Shown: positions 50,732 to 59,472 of the stretch, piece after piece
Layout of the letters: each line of letters starts with the position of its first letter
Position numbering within the stretch: position 1 is the stretch's first letter
Source: Ruminococcus albus AD2013
GTDB taxonomy: Bacteria > Bacillota > Clostridia > Oscillospirales > Ruminococcaceae
Direction of reading: 5' to 3'
Assembly: GCF_000526775.1 (NCBI RefSeq)
Contig: NZ_JAGS01000001.1
Location: 2,914,001-2,978,000 of the forward strand
Length of the DNA: 64,000 bases
Translations under genes and position numbers: made by a program
The notes under the pieces: generated by a model
The model's database searches: none
The model's input: the letters and a program-made list of their open reading frames with translations, nothing else
Told to the model about the DNA's origin: nothing

Positions 50732-51673
50732 TTGATATCTGTACTGATACCTGCCTACAACGAAGAGGGCAATGTTGAACGCACTGCCGCCGCTGTGGGA
50801 AGTACCATGGATAAAAATAATATAGATTATGAGATAGTATTCGTAAACGACGGTTCGGCTGATAAGACATGGGAGAAAATGACAGCTCTCGCAAAGGCTG
50901 ACAGCCATATCGTCGCTGTGAATTTTTCGCGCAATTTCGGCAAGGAGAGCGCTATGTTTGCGGCACTTGAAACTGCAAAGGGCGACTGCGCCGTTATCTT
51001 TGACTGCGATATGCAGTTTCCTGTGGATACCATCGTTGAGATGTACCGCATATGGGAAAAGGGCGGAGTTGATATAGTCGAGGGGCGCAAAAAAGACAGG
51101 GGCAGGGAAAGCTTTATGTACAAGGGTTTCTCATTGCTGTTTTACAGGCTGATAAGCAGTACGGGCGGACTGGATATGCAGGACGCTTCCGATTTCAAGC
51201 TTATGGACAGGTGCGTTATCGACGCACTCAACCGTATGCCCGAAAGACTTACGTTTTTCAGGGCGATGTCGGGCTGGGTAGGCTTCCGCACCGAAAGGGT
51301 GCTGTTTGAAGTCGCTGACCGCGAGATAGGGCAGTCAAAATGGAAGACGAGCCAGCTGATAAAATTCGCGGTTAACAATATAACATCATTTACATCTGCG
51401 CCTTTGCAGATAGTTACCATATTCGGCGTGATAACTTTCCTGATATCGGTGATACTGGGCGTGAACACGCTTTACAATAAATTTTTCGGGAATTCCGAGG
51501 CAGGCTTCCCGACGGTCATAATCCTTCAGCTGCTGACATCGAGCATAATCATGTTCAGCCTTGGCGTGATAGGTTACTATATCGCCAAGATATACGAAGA
51601 GATAAAACAGCGACCGAGGTATATAATAAGGGAAATAGTCAGCCGAAGAGAGGATAAAGATAAGAATGGATAA
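50732..51673 (+). CDS. GT2 family polyprenyl-phosphate glycosyltransferase
   Basis: A 313-residue DPM1/GtrB-like protein. The GT-A domain has SVLIPAYNEEGNVE, FVNDGSADKTWE, FDCDMQFP (DxD-type) and KLMDRCVIDALN. Two C-terminal transmembrane helices follow (about 230-295). It should transfer a sugar to undecaprenyl phosphate for cell-surface glycosylation. The frame opens at GTG 50723, but GGGAG (50719-50723) overlaps that codon. TTG 50732, 8 nt downstream, gives the usual N-terminus MISVLIPAYNEE. It overlaps the YfhO gene by 8 nt. Confidence 0.88.
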   Translation: MISVLIPAYNEEGNVERTAAAVGSTMDKNNIDYEIVFVNDGSADKTWEKMTALAKADSHIVAVNFSRNFGKESAMFAALETAKGDCAVIFDCDMQFPVDTIVEMYRIWEKGGVDIVEGRKKDRGRESFMYKGFSLLFYRLISSTGGLDMQDASDFKLMDRCVIDALNRMPERLTFFRAMSGWVGFRTERVLFEVADREIGQSKWKTSQLIKFAVNNITSFTSAPLQIVTIFGVITFLISVILGVNTLYNKFFGNSEAGFPTVIILQLLTSSIIMFSLGVIGYYIAKIYEEIKQRPRYIIREIVSRREDKDKNG

Positions 51674-54600
51674 TATACAAAAGTTGAGCCCCCCTGACAA
51701 GAGGGGCAGCTTTTTGAGAAGATTTGTGGAGGGCATAGGCGGATTCTGCATCGACAGAAGACTGTACTTTGCGGTGTTTTTTCTTGCCGCTGCGATAATG
51801 TACGGCTCCTATGTATTTTTCAGGATACACCCCATAGGCGACAGCTCCGTGCTGGTGCTTGACCTGAACGGACAGTACGTCTATTATTATGAGCATTACC
51901 GCGAAGCATTCTGGGGGCGGGAAAGCTGGATATACAACTGGTCGCGAAATCTCAGCGGTGAGATGTTCGGCATATTTGCCTACTATCTGGCGAGCCCTTT
52001 TATGATAATAATAGCGCTTCTGCCGCGGCATATGATGCTGACTGCGATACTGATAATGCAGCTGGCAAAGGTTGGCTCATCTGCGGTGACCTGCTGCTTT
52101 TTCCTTAAAAAGACAGCAAAGCACCCGCCGAAGGCAGTTTCGCTGGTATTATTCCCGTTGATGTACGCACTTATGGCATTCATGGTGGTTCAGCTGATGG
52201 ACCCCATGTGGCTGGACGGTCTTATCTATCTGCCGCTGATATGCTGGGGCGTGCGCAGGCTGGTGTATGAGGGCAGGCTACTGCCTTATATAATACCTCT
52301 GGCACTGATGTTCATAGCACATTTCTATATCGGGTATATGGTGGGAATATTCACGTTCTTCTATTTCTGCTATGTATGCCTTTCAGACCCCGAAAGAGCT
52401 CTGCCAAAGAAGTTCATACTGAGATGTCTGGCTTTCGGTGCGGGTACGGTCGTGGCGCTGATGTGCTCTGCATGGGTGCTGATACCTGTATACAATTCGC
52501 TGAAGCTTGGCAAATTCGAGTTCACCGACCCTGATTTCTCACTGGCGACACAGTTTGATTTTCTCACATTCATCACCAAGCTTTTCCCCATGACCTACGA
52601 TACGGTCTACCCCGAGGGTATGCCCATGATATACTGTGGTACAGCTGTACTTCTGCTGGTGCCCCTGTATTTCATGAACGAGAAGATCAACGTAAAGGAA
52701 AAGACTGCCGATGCCGTACTCACGGTGATACTCACGGTGCTTATGTATATAAAGCCCTGGGATATGGCTATGCACGGTTTTCAGGTGCCTAACTGGCTGC
52801 CTTTCAGGTACTCTTTCATATTCTCATTCATGCTGGTGTGCATGGCTTTCAAGGCGTTTGAAAACCTTGAGGGCGTGACCGCGAAAAATATCGGCGGAGT
52901 ATTCTTCGGGCTGATGGTATTCCTTTTCTGGTGCGAAAGGGAGAACTATTCCCACTTCAAGCTGTTCGTCACCCGAAAGAATGCTAACGGAGATCCATAC
53001 AATATCATACAGGGCATATGGGTCAGCATGATAGCGCTTACCGTTTATTTCGTGCTGCTGTATCTTATACGGAAATATCCTCGTTCAAGGGGAGTGGCTT
53101 TCTCTCTGACCCTTGTGCTTACGGCTGAACTTTTTGCCGTGAATATCGACACTATCAAGAAGATAGATATCGATGTTTCATACTCCAAATACAGTTCCTA
53201 CGAACCTTATATGTCCGACCTGAGAAAGGCTGTGGATACGATAGAGGAGTACGACCCCGAGCCTTTCTACCGTATGGAAGCTACTTTCCACCGCACTGTA
53301 AATGATGCGATAGGTACGGGCTATAAGAGCCTTTCACATTCAAGCTCGACCATGAACGCCCCTGCACTGCTGATGCTTCACAGGCTGGGATTTGCCTACG
53401 GCGGACATTACACCAAATATGACGGCGCTACCCCCATGACCGATGCTATATTCGATATAAAGTATATAATGGACAAAAAGGGTAATGATATGTATGTCAG
53501 CAGCAGGTACAAGGTGCCGCCTGAGTATCAGATAAAAACCGAGATAAGCATTGACCATGAGAAAGTTGTGGACGGTGAGAAAAAGATCGTCCCGACGACT
53601 TTCAAGTTCTATAAAAACCCGAATACACTTGGTCTTGGCGTAGCTGCAAAGGGCGATATTTCCGAGGTCGAGCTGGGTGACGATGATCCTTTTGAAAATC
53701 AGAATATTCTGTTCAATGCACTGGCGGGCAAGGAATATAACTTCTTCAAGCCTGTGGATATCATCAACAGCGACAACGAGAACGTCCGGACCATAAATAC
53801 TACCGACGGGCATATAAAGTATTACCCGATGGATGAGAACAACAAGGAATGCCATGTTGATTACGTGGTACGCATGGATAAGGACAGCGACCTTTATATG
53901 TACCTGCCAACGAAATACGAGCGCAGCTGCAATATCTGGTATCAGCCCGAGGACGACTACGTTGACGATGCTTACAATATGGAATATGTTGGTCAGTTCT
54001 TCGTGGGGGATAATTATTCCATCATGAAGATAGGCAGATTCCTGAAAGATCAGGAGATACGTGTCCGCATAACCATTGCAAATGATGAAAACGAGGCTTA
54101 CTGGCGTGACAAGCTGTTCTACAGTTTCGACTATGACGGATTTGCAAAGGCTGTTGAAGAAATGCAGGACAGCGTGTTTGAAGTGACCGAGTTTGCGGAT
54201 ACCGAGCTTACAGGCAAAGTTAATGCGGAAAAGGACGGTCAGATGCTGTTTACAACTATCCCCTATGAAAACGGCTGGACGATAGAGGTAAACGGCAAGC
54301 CGACAAAACCTCAGAAGGCAGTTGACGACAGCCTTATCGCCATACCCCTTGAAAAGGGCGAAAATACGGTAAAGATGAAGTTTTCGCCGAACTACTGGCG
54401 GCTATCATTGGTGATATCGATATTCGGTGTGATACTGCTTGCTGTGGTAGCCCTTGCGGATATCAAGAACGGCAAGTATCTGCGTAAGCTGTTTGAACAT
54501 TCGGCTAAAAAAGAACCCGAGGAAGAACCTCTGCCCGAACCGAAATACAGCGGTGCGCTGGTGCCCGAACCGATGATGATAGAAATAGCCGATAACGACA

Positions 54601-54707
54601 ACCCTCCTGCCCCCAAGACAGAAAATACTGTTGACAAAACGGCGCAAATGGGTTATGATAATAGTATTGTGAAAAATTCTGATGAAGGTGATGGTAACGA
54701 TGGCTAA
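51666..54707 (+). CDS. YfhO-family membrane protein
   Basis: A 1013-residue GT-C-like protein with about 12-14 transmembrane helices and a large extracytoplasmic C-terminal domain (about 490-920). Family hallmarks: IGDSSVLVLDLNGQYVYYY near the N-terminus, NLSGEMFGIFAYYLASP, DPMWLDGLIYLPL and the late ENGWTIEVNGKP. In Bacillus and Listeria, YfhO proteins glycosylate teichoic acids using a polyprenyl-sugar made by a GT2 partner. That matches the overlapping GT2 gene upstream. The C-terminal tail after the last helix is long and Pro/Glu/Lys-rich. Confidence 0.92.
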   Translation: MDNIQKLSPPDKRGSFLRRFVEGIGGFCIDRRLYFAVFFLAAAIMYGSYVFFRIHPIGDSSVLVLDLNGQYVYYYEHYREAFWGRESWIYNWSRNLSGEMFGIFAYYLASPFMIIIALLPRHMMLTAILIMQLAKVGSSAVTCCFFLKKTAKHPPKAVSLVLFPLMYALMAFMVVQLMDPMWLDGLIYLPLICWGVRRLVYEGRLLPYIIPLALMFIAHFYIGYMVGIFTFFYFCYVCLSDPERALPKKFILRCLAFGAGTVVALMCSAWVLIPVYNSLKLGKFEFTDPDFSLATQFDFLTFITKLFPMTYDTVYPEGMPMIYCGTAVLLLVPLYFMNEKINVKEKTADAVLTVILTVLMYIKPWDMAMHGFQVPNWLPFRYSFIFSFMLVCMAFKAFENLEGVTAKNIGGVFFGLMVFLFWCERENYSHFKLFVTRKNANGDPYNIIQGIWVSMIALTVYFVLLYLIRKYPRSRGVAFSLTLVLTAELFAVNIDTIKKIDIDVSYSKYSSYEPYMSDLRKAVDTIEEYDPEPFYRMEATFHRTVNDAIGTGYKSLSHSSSTMNAPALLMLHRLGFAYGGHYTKYDGATPMTDAIFDIKYIMDKKGNDMYVSSRYKVPPEYQIKTEISIDHEKVVDGEKKIVPTTFKFYKNPNTLGLGVAAKGDISEVELGDDDPFENQNILFNALAGKEYNFFKPVDIINSDNENVRTINTTDGHIKYYPMDENNKECHVDYVVRMDKDSDLYMYLPTKYERSCNIWYQPEDDYVDDAYNMEYVGQFFVGDNYSIMKIGRFLKDQEIRVRITIANDENEAYWRDKLFYSFDYDGFAKAVEEMQDSVFEVTEFADTELTGKVNAEKDGQMLFTTIPYENGWTIEVNGKPTKPQKAVDDSLIAIPLEKGENTVKMKFSPNYWRLSLVISIFGVILLAVVALADIKNGKYLRKLFEHSAKKEPEEEPLPEPKYSGALVPEPMMIEIADNDNPPAPKTENTVDKTAQMGYDNSIVKNSDEGDGNDG

Positions 54708-55542
54708 AACTATTGGCAGGAAAAAAATGACTAACAGCGGCGGCGGAGTATGCTTTATGACTTGTATCGCGGCACTGCTGGCACTTTGCTCTGCGGCAGA
54801 TGACTATCTTCCGGGATTGCTGTATACTCAGTTCTTCTCGAGACAAGTTTATGATATGTCTTTTAATCTTGAAGATTTTCTTTATAGGAACAGCAGCTAT
54901 ATCTCGGTAGCCGTGTTCGCACTGGTCATGATGTTCTGGGCGTTCTCTGCTGCAAAATTCAAACGCATGGGCAAAGCCTTCGGCTGGGCGAATATATTCA
55001 TGAGCCCTGTGCTGTGCATCTATCCTGCTTTAAAACTTTACGATATTTTAGGTACTGATTTCTTTGATAAGTATTTCAAGACCAATTATGACAGCGACAA
55101 GTTCGTTGGTGTTGCTGCACTGGCAAAGGTAGGCTTCCCTCTCATCGCAGGTCTGCTGCTTATCCTTTCGGGTATTGTGGTACTGGCACGTGTCGGCGGT
55201 GAGGATTTTGTGGCAGAAGTTCCACGCGGCGGCAAGAAAGAAAAAGCTCAGCCTGTCAGCACTGATAACAATATATCCGTTCCCGAAAACAACGAACAGG
55301 AAAGCAGTGCTTTCGGATTTGGTGAGAATACTCAGTCTGTACAGGGTCTTACAGGCGAGACAAAGCCTGCGACCTACAATGAGGCTCCTGTAAACACCGG
55401 GACTTTCTATCAGCCCGAAACTCCCGCAGTCGATACCTCTGATATGAGACCCAAGCGCCCCTCAGTAAAGCTTTGCCCCAAGTGCGGTGAGCTTGTTGGC
55501 GATGATGAACTGTTCTGCTCAAACTGCGGATACAGAATGTGA
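54700..55542 (+). CDS. Membrane protein with C-terminal zinc ribbon
   Basis: A 280-residue protein: four hydrophobic segments in the first ~170 residues, a disordered Gln/Glu/Pro/Thr-rich linker (about 180-250), and a C-terminal zinc ribbon CPKCGELVGDDELFCSNCG (two CxxC). The ribbon resembles the zinc_ribbon_2 tails of membrane proteins with unknown roles. ATG 54700 is preferred over 54682 for spacing from AAGGTG. It overlaps the YfhO gene by 8 nt. Confidence 0.75.
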   Translation: MAKTIGRKKMTNSGGGVCFMTCIAALLALCSAADDYLPGLLYTQFFSRQVYDMSFNLEDFLYRNSSYISVAVFALVMMFWAFSAAKFKRMGKAFGWANIFMSPVLCIYPALKLYDILGTDFFDKYFKTNYDSDKFVGVAALAKVGFPLIAGLLLILSGIVVLARVGGEDFVAEVPRGGKKEKAQPVSTDNNISVPENNEQESSAFGFGENTQSVQGLTGETKPATYNEAPVNTGTFYQPETPAVDTSDMRPKRPSVKLCPKCGELVGDDELFCSNCGYRM

Positions 55543-55552
55543 TAAGTATAAT

Positions 55553-55589
55553 AAAAGACTCTGCACCTGCGCGGTACAGAGTCTTTTTT
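55553..55589. terminator. Bidirectional terminator between converging genes
   Basis: 11-bp stem AAAAGACTCTG (55553-55563) with CAGAGTCTTTT (55577-55587), with T-runs on both strands. Confidence 0.88.
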
Positions 55590-55597
55590 GTATGCTG

Positions 55598-57970
55598 TTA
55601 AGATCTTGCTTTTATCGTGATGTCATCGGTGACATTAATAGTGAGAGTACGGTCTGTTATCTCTTCTGTCTTCCTGCCTTTTTTAGATATCTCCCATATT
55701 ACCTTACCCTCTGCGGTCAAAGTGATCTGTGAGTTATCGAAGTATCTGCAATCGCAGTTTTTGCCGATCTCACAGCCGTTAAGGGTAATATCGGTGCTTT
55801 CGGAGATCACGGTTATAGTTCTCGTCTTTCCAAGGTCATATTCGGTGCTCAGGTATTCTATGAGCTTATCCTGTCTGTTTGAAAAGAATTTTGTCATACG
55901 TGATATCATCGGCATAGATGAACGCTCTACTGTTCGGTTGGTAGGGAATCTGAGATAGTATGCGGGCATTTCTGACAGGTATGCATCGCTGTAGGTATTT
56001 ATGAAGCTTTCAAGGCGCTCGGGTGTGAATGTGCAGTTACCCATATCCATCAGCCTTGTTATCAGCTTTGTGCGGAACTCATCATTCTCCAGAAGACTTA
56101 GTATCATCTTGGTCAGGGGTTTGTGCTTTTTTTCATCCAGATATTCAAAAAGGTTTTTTTCGGCGCCTTTCATATTGTAGTGGCAGGCACAGGATTCGGT
56201 ATCGAACATGAAGAAACGCCATTTCCCGTCGCCGTATTCGCTGCCGTCCGCTGAACGCCAGAAGCCGTAGTTGTTCTGTGGCCAGTCATCGTTAAATATG
56301 TACATCTCGACGGCGCAGTAGTCGATAAAGTTCTCCATATCAAGAAGCTGGCAGGCACGGCTGTAGTTATCCCCGATGCTCATGTCATTTTCGGAGATGA
56401 AGCTCTGCATATCATTGAAGCTTGTTTCATCTTCGGGAAGCCCCTCGTCAAGTGCGTTATTTTTGTATATGGCGACAGACTTCTCTTTCACTCCGTAGTG
56501 GCGGGTGAAATACTCCTGCGAGTAATCCTCCTGAAGAACATAAAGCCCCCAGTATTCGCCGTCGATAAAGAGGACACATGGTCTGCCTGTCTGTGTGGCA
56601 AAGGAGAATCCATCTGCCATATCCTGCAGCATAAGATCCTTGAATTTCAGATAGTTTGAATCATTTCCGCCGTTTCGCAGTACAAAGGTCGAGAAGCTGT
56701 CATCGTCCTGACCCTCGGCGGTATCCAGCCCCTGCCAGAAACGGTGATCGAAGCTTTTATTTCCGTATTCGGAGCGGGCATAGAATCTGAAAGATTTCTG
56801 GTAATCAGCCCTTGACCAGCCGCCCTGTATCCTCATACCTGCTTCCTGTGTGAATACAAGACTTCCGTCGCTTTCAAAGAACTGCAAAGTGCATGGGCGT
56901 TCCCAATCCTTGCCTTTCTGATTGTAATTGGCGGGTATCGAGCCGTTATAGAGGTGGTTGGGGTCTGTGGGGTAGTAATCCTCGTATACCTTTCCGCGGA
57001 CGTATATGCCTGTTTCGTGGTCGTAGAGAGAGTCGGGTTCTGTCACCAGTGATATGACGGGCATATTGCTGTGGGCGGCGGGGGAAAGTCCCACAAAGTA
57101 AGATGCGGTGCTGACCAAGCCCCATTCGCCGTCCGCAGACTTAGCACAGGCGCGTATCACAGTGCCCTTGTCAACGTCATTATCTTTCGGGGCTTCGACT
57201 TTGCCGGGACGGTATTCCAGCTGTATCTTCATAGGGTCCATGGCGGAAAGTACATTTTTGTCACCCGCTCTGTCCCTGATATCGACGGGATCGGAATATA
57301 TCTCCGCTGTATCAGAAGTTCGGGGGTCGGTGCCGTCGGTGGTGTAGTATATACCTGCGGAATCCGATGCGGTCATTTCAAGGGAGATGGCATCGGGATA
57401 AAATCCGCTTTCTTTGGAGAATATTACCTGTGAAGCGCACTTTACCTCAGAATTTTTGGCGCAGGGGGTCGCAAGGGTGATATATGCCCCGTTTTTTCCG
57501 GAACATACCGTGTACCCTTTAGGGGCTGGCGCGGCAGTGATGCTGTCAACGGCAATACCGCCGTTTTTCAGTGATATGGTACATTCCTCGCCCTTTGGTA
57601 TCTTTATATCCGCAGATATAACATCGGGGTCATCGAAGCCGTTTTTGGTGCAGTATACCAGCGCATAGCCGCGGGCAGGTATTGTACCGCCGCTGATGGC
57701 ATGGTCGGCTTTGCCATCACGGCAGAGGGTGTAGTCTTTAAGGTCAACAGCTTTTACGTTCGGGTTGTATATCTCGATCCAGTCGCAAAGCTTGCCTTCG
57801 CTGTCACGCAGAGAAGCTTCCTCGAAATTGCCGTCATTTTCGGCACATATCTCGCTGATGACCAGATCTTTCGGGGTCAGGAATATCACAGCGGCCGCGA
57901 TAATGCCAAGCACTGCTGCACTTGCAGCGACAGCAATGGCCGCCTTCTTTTTATTTGCTTTATCTTCCAT
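55598..57970 (-). CDS. Lamin-tail / CotH kinase-domain surface protein
   Basis: A 790-residue secreted or membrane-anchored protein. N-terminal signal anchor (IAVAASAAVLGIIAAAVIFL). Lamin-tail domain at about 35-165 (LVISEICAEN, DWIEIYNPN, LKDYTLC). A chitobiase-like C-terminal repeat at about 185-300 (IYYTTDGTDPRTSD). CotH kinase domain at about 310-690 (RIQGGWSRADYQKSFRFYAR, LRNGGNDSNYLKFKD, INGEYWGLY-type IDGEYWGLYVLQEDY, FMFDTESCACH). A C-terminal beta tail follows. CotH domains are atypical protein kinases on spore coats, but also occur in ruminococcal secreted proteins. Substrate unknown. Confidence 0.9.
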   Translation of the reverse strand: MEDKANKKKAAIAVAASAAVLGIIAAAVIFLTPKDLVISEICAENDGNFEEASLRDSEGKLCDWIEIYNPNVKAVDLKDYTLCRDGKADHAISGGTIPARGYALVYCTKNGFDDPDVISADIKIPKGEECTISLKNGGIAVDSITAAPAPKGYTVCSGKNGAYITLATPCAKNSEVKCASQVIFSKESGFYPDAISLEMTASDSAGIYYTTDGTDPRTSDTAEIYSDPVDIRDRAGDKNVLSAMDPMKIQLEYRPGKVEAPKDNDVDKGTVIRACAKSADGEWGLVSTASYFVGLSPAAHSNMPVISLVTEPDSLYDHETGIYVRGKVYEDYYPTDPNHLYNGSIPANYNQKGKDWERPCTLQFFESDGSLVFTQEAGMRIQGGWSRADYQKSFRFYARSEYGNKSFDHRFWQGLDTAEGQDDDSFSTFVLRNGGNDSNYLKFKDLMLQDMADGFSFATQTGRPCVLFIDGEYWGLYVLQEDYSQEYFTRHYGVKEKSVAIYKNNALDEGLPEDETSFNDMQSFISENDMSIGDNYSRACQLLDMENFIDYCAVEMYIFNDDWPQNNYGFWRSADGSEYGDGKWRFFMFDTESCACHYNMKGAEKNLFEYLDEKKHKPLTKMILSLLENDEFRTKLITRLMDMGNCTFTPERLESFINTYSDAYLSEMPAYYLRFPTNRTVERSSMPMISRMTKFFSNRQDKLIEYLSTEYDLGKTRTITVISESTDITLNGCEIGKNCDCRYFDNSQITLTAEGKVIWEISKKGRKTEEITDRTLTINVTDDITIKARS

Positions 57971-58016
57971 GACCTCACCGCCCTTTCCGTATCATCAGAT
58001 GGTATCACACTTTTTT

Positions 58017-58045
58017 ATTATACTAAATATGAGGTGAATTGTCAA
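58017..58045 (-). promoter_or_regulatory. Promoter of the CotH-domain gene
   Basis: Minus strand: TTGACA at 58040-58045, a 17-nt spacer and TATAAT at 58017-58022, both consensus. Confidence 0.83.
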
Positions 58046-58083
58046 TCATATAAACGCAGGTGATATCCAATGTATTCCAATGC

Positions 58084-58116
58084 AAAACAGGCAGTCCGTA
58101 TATGAACTGCCTGTTG
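58084..58116 (-). terminator. Terminator of the DUF1015 gene
   Basis: 10-bp stem AACAGGCAGT (58086-58095) with ACTGCCTGTT (58106-58115), with T's following on the minus strand. Confidence 0.78.
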
Positions 58117-58120
58117 TTCG

Positions 58121-59383
58121 TTACTTGATTATCCTGCGGGCTTCAACGTAGAAGCGCTTATCTGCGGCGTGACCCATGGAGAAAGTTTTTCTGGGGAGAG
58201 CGCCGTCTTCGATAACGGTGGGGAAGAGCTCGTTTTTACCCATATCTGGGAGCAGGAATCCGATGGAGTTCTTCTTTTTGGAGAGTTCCTTAACTACCTC
58301 TGCGCCGTGGATATAGTCGGTTTTGCCGCCGAATTCCTTGGTGTAGTTGTCAAGGAAATTCTGGAGAGAGCCAACAGTCAGCTTTGAGCTTGGCGCATGG
58401 ACAAATACCTTTTTCTCCTCGCCGTTCTGAACGATAATGAAGCTCTGCTCGCTTTCCTCATCGGAGAGGGCGAGCTTTTCTGTCAGCGCCTTTACCAGGT
58501 CATCTTCGTTGACTTCTGTAACTATACGGTGAATAGCTTCAAATTCAAGGGCAGGAGAATGTAGGTTTACCAGCTCGACAAGAGCGTATCTTGCAGGGTG
58601 GTCGGAGAGGTCAGCCGAGGGGTCTGCGCGTTTGAGGGTCTCGTAGAATTCCTTTGCAGTGGCAAGGGAGTGGTTGCCGTCACCCATAGCGTAGGTTAGG
58701 GGCTGTCTGCCTGTTATGCCGTAGCGGCGCTCAAAAGCTTCCTGTTTAGAGAACTGCTCCAGATGGCTCACGACTATCTCTTCTGTCTCCTTATCGAGAA
58801 GCCAGCCTGTGATGTGTCCGCCGCCCTCCATCAGGTCGAAATCGTAGAGCTTTGTGAACTCGTCCTTCTTATCTGCAAGGGGTTCGATGATACGCTTTTT
58901 GGCATCGTCAATGAGTATCATGATATGGGGGAGTTCAACGGGAGCGCCCTTGCGTATCTTGATGCGGGGCGGTATACGCTCGATAACGGTGGCTTCTGTT
59001 GCCCTTACCTGAGATTCGGAGCCCTTGTAGTACTCGTACTGTTCAAGGTCGATACTGCCGATGATACCTGCCCTTACTCTGCCATCGGACTGAATGCGCT
59101 CAATATATATCATAGCATCTTTGTATTCTTCAAAAACGCCCTTTTCAAGATACTCCTTCATGGTGCGGTGTATCTTGTCTATCCTGTAATCCACGCCGGG
59201 CTGTTCAAGGTACACCTCGGGAAGTATCAGGTTATAGGCGCTCTTATTATCGCCTACGTATTTTTCAACTCTGTTCCAGTACTCGGGTTCAGAGGTATAC
59301 TGATCACAGGCAACTACTGCCCACTTGTTCATATCCGTATCCTTGGGCAGAAGGATATCCGCCCCTTTGAATGCTGTTGACAT
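58121..59383 (-). CDS. DUF1015 family protein
   Basis: A 420-residue cytoplasmic protein of the DUF1015 family. Seen: FKGADILLPKDTDMNKWAVV near the N-terminus, the signature MGDGNHSLATAKEFYE, ARYALVELVNLHSPALEFEAIHR and the C-terminal FLLPDMGKNELFPTVIEDGALPRKTFSMGHA order. Members often lie near serine biosynthesis genes in clostridia; here it follows secA. Biochemical function is not established. GGAGAGTG precedes the ATG. Confidence 0.88.
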   Translation of the reverse strand: MSTAFKGADILLPKDTDMNKWAVVACDQYTSEPEYWNRVEKYVGDNKSAYNLILPEVYLEQPGVDYRIDKIHRTMKEYLEKGVFEEYKDAMIYIERIQSDGRVRAGIIGSIDLEQYEYYKGSESQVRATEATVIERIPPRIKIRKGAPVELPHIMILIDDAKKRIIEPLADKKDEFTKLYDFDLMEGGGHITGWLLDKETEEIVVSHLEQFSKQEAFERRYGITGRQPLTYAMGDGNHSLATAKEFYETLKRADPSADLSDHPARYALVELVNLHSPALEFEAIHRIVTEVNEDDLVKALTEKLALSDEESEQSFIIVQNGEEKKVFVHAPSSKLTVGSLQNFLDNYTKEFGGKTDYIHGAEVVKELSKKKNSIGFLLPDMGKNELFPTVIEDGALPRKTFSMGHAADKRFYVEARRIIK

Positions 59384-59422
59384 ATATTATTCACTCTCCG
59401 TCATATCGATTGTATATCCGAA

Positions 59423-59450
59423 AACAGGACGGTCATCAGCCGTCCTGTTC
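59423..59450 (-). terminator. secA terminator
   Basis: 10-bp perfect stem AACAGGACGG (59423-59432) with CCGTCCTGTT (59440-59449). Confidence 0.78.
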
Positions 59451-59472
59451 ATCATTATTATTTATAAGTCTG

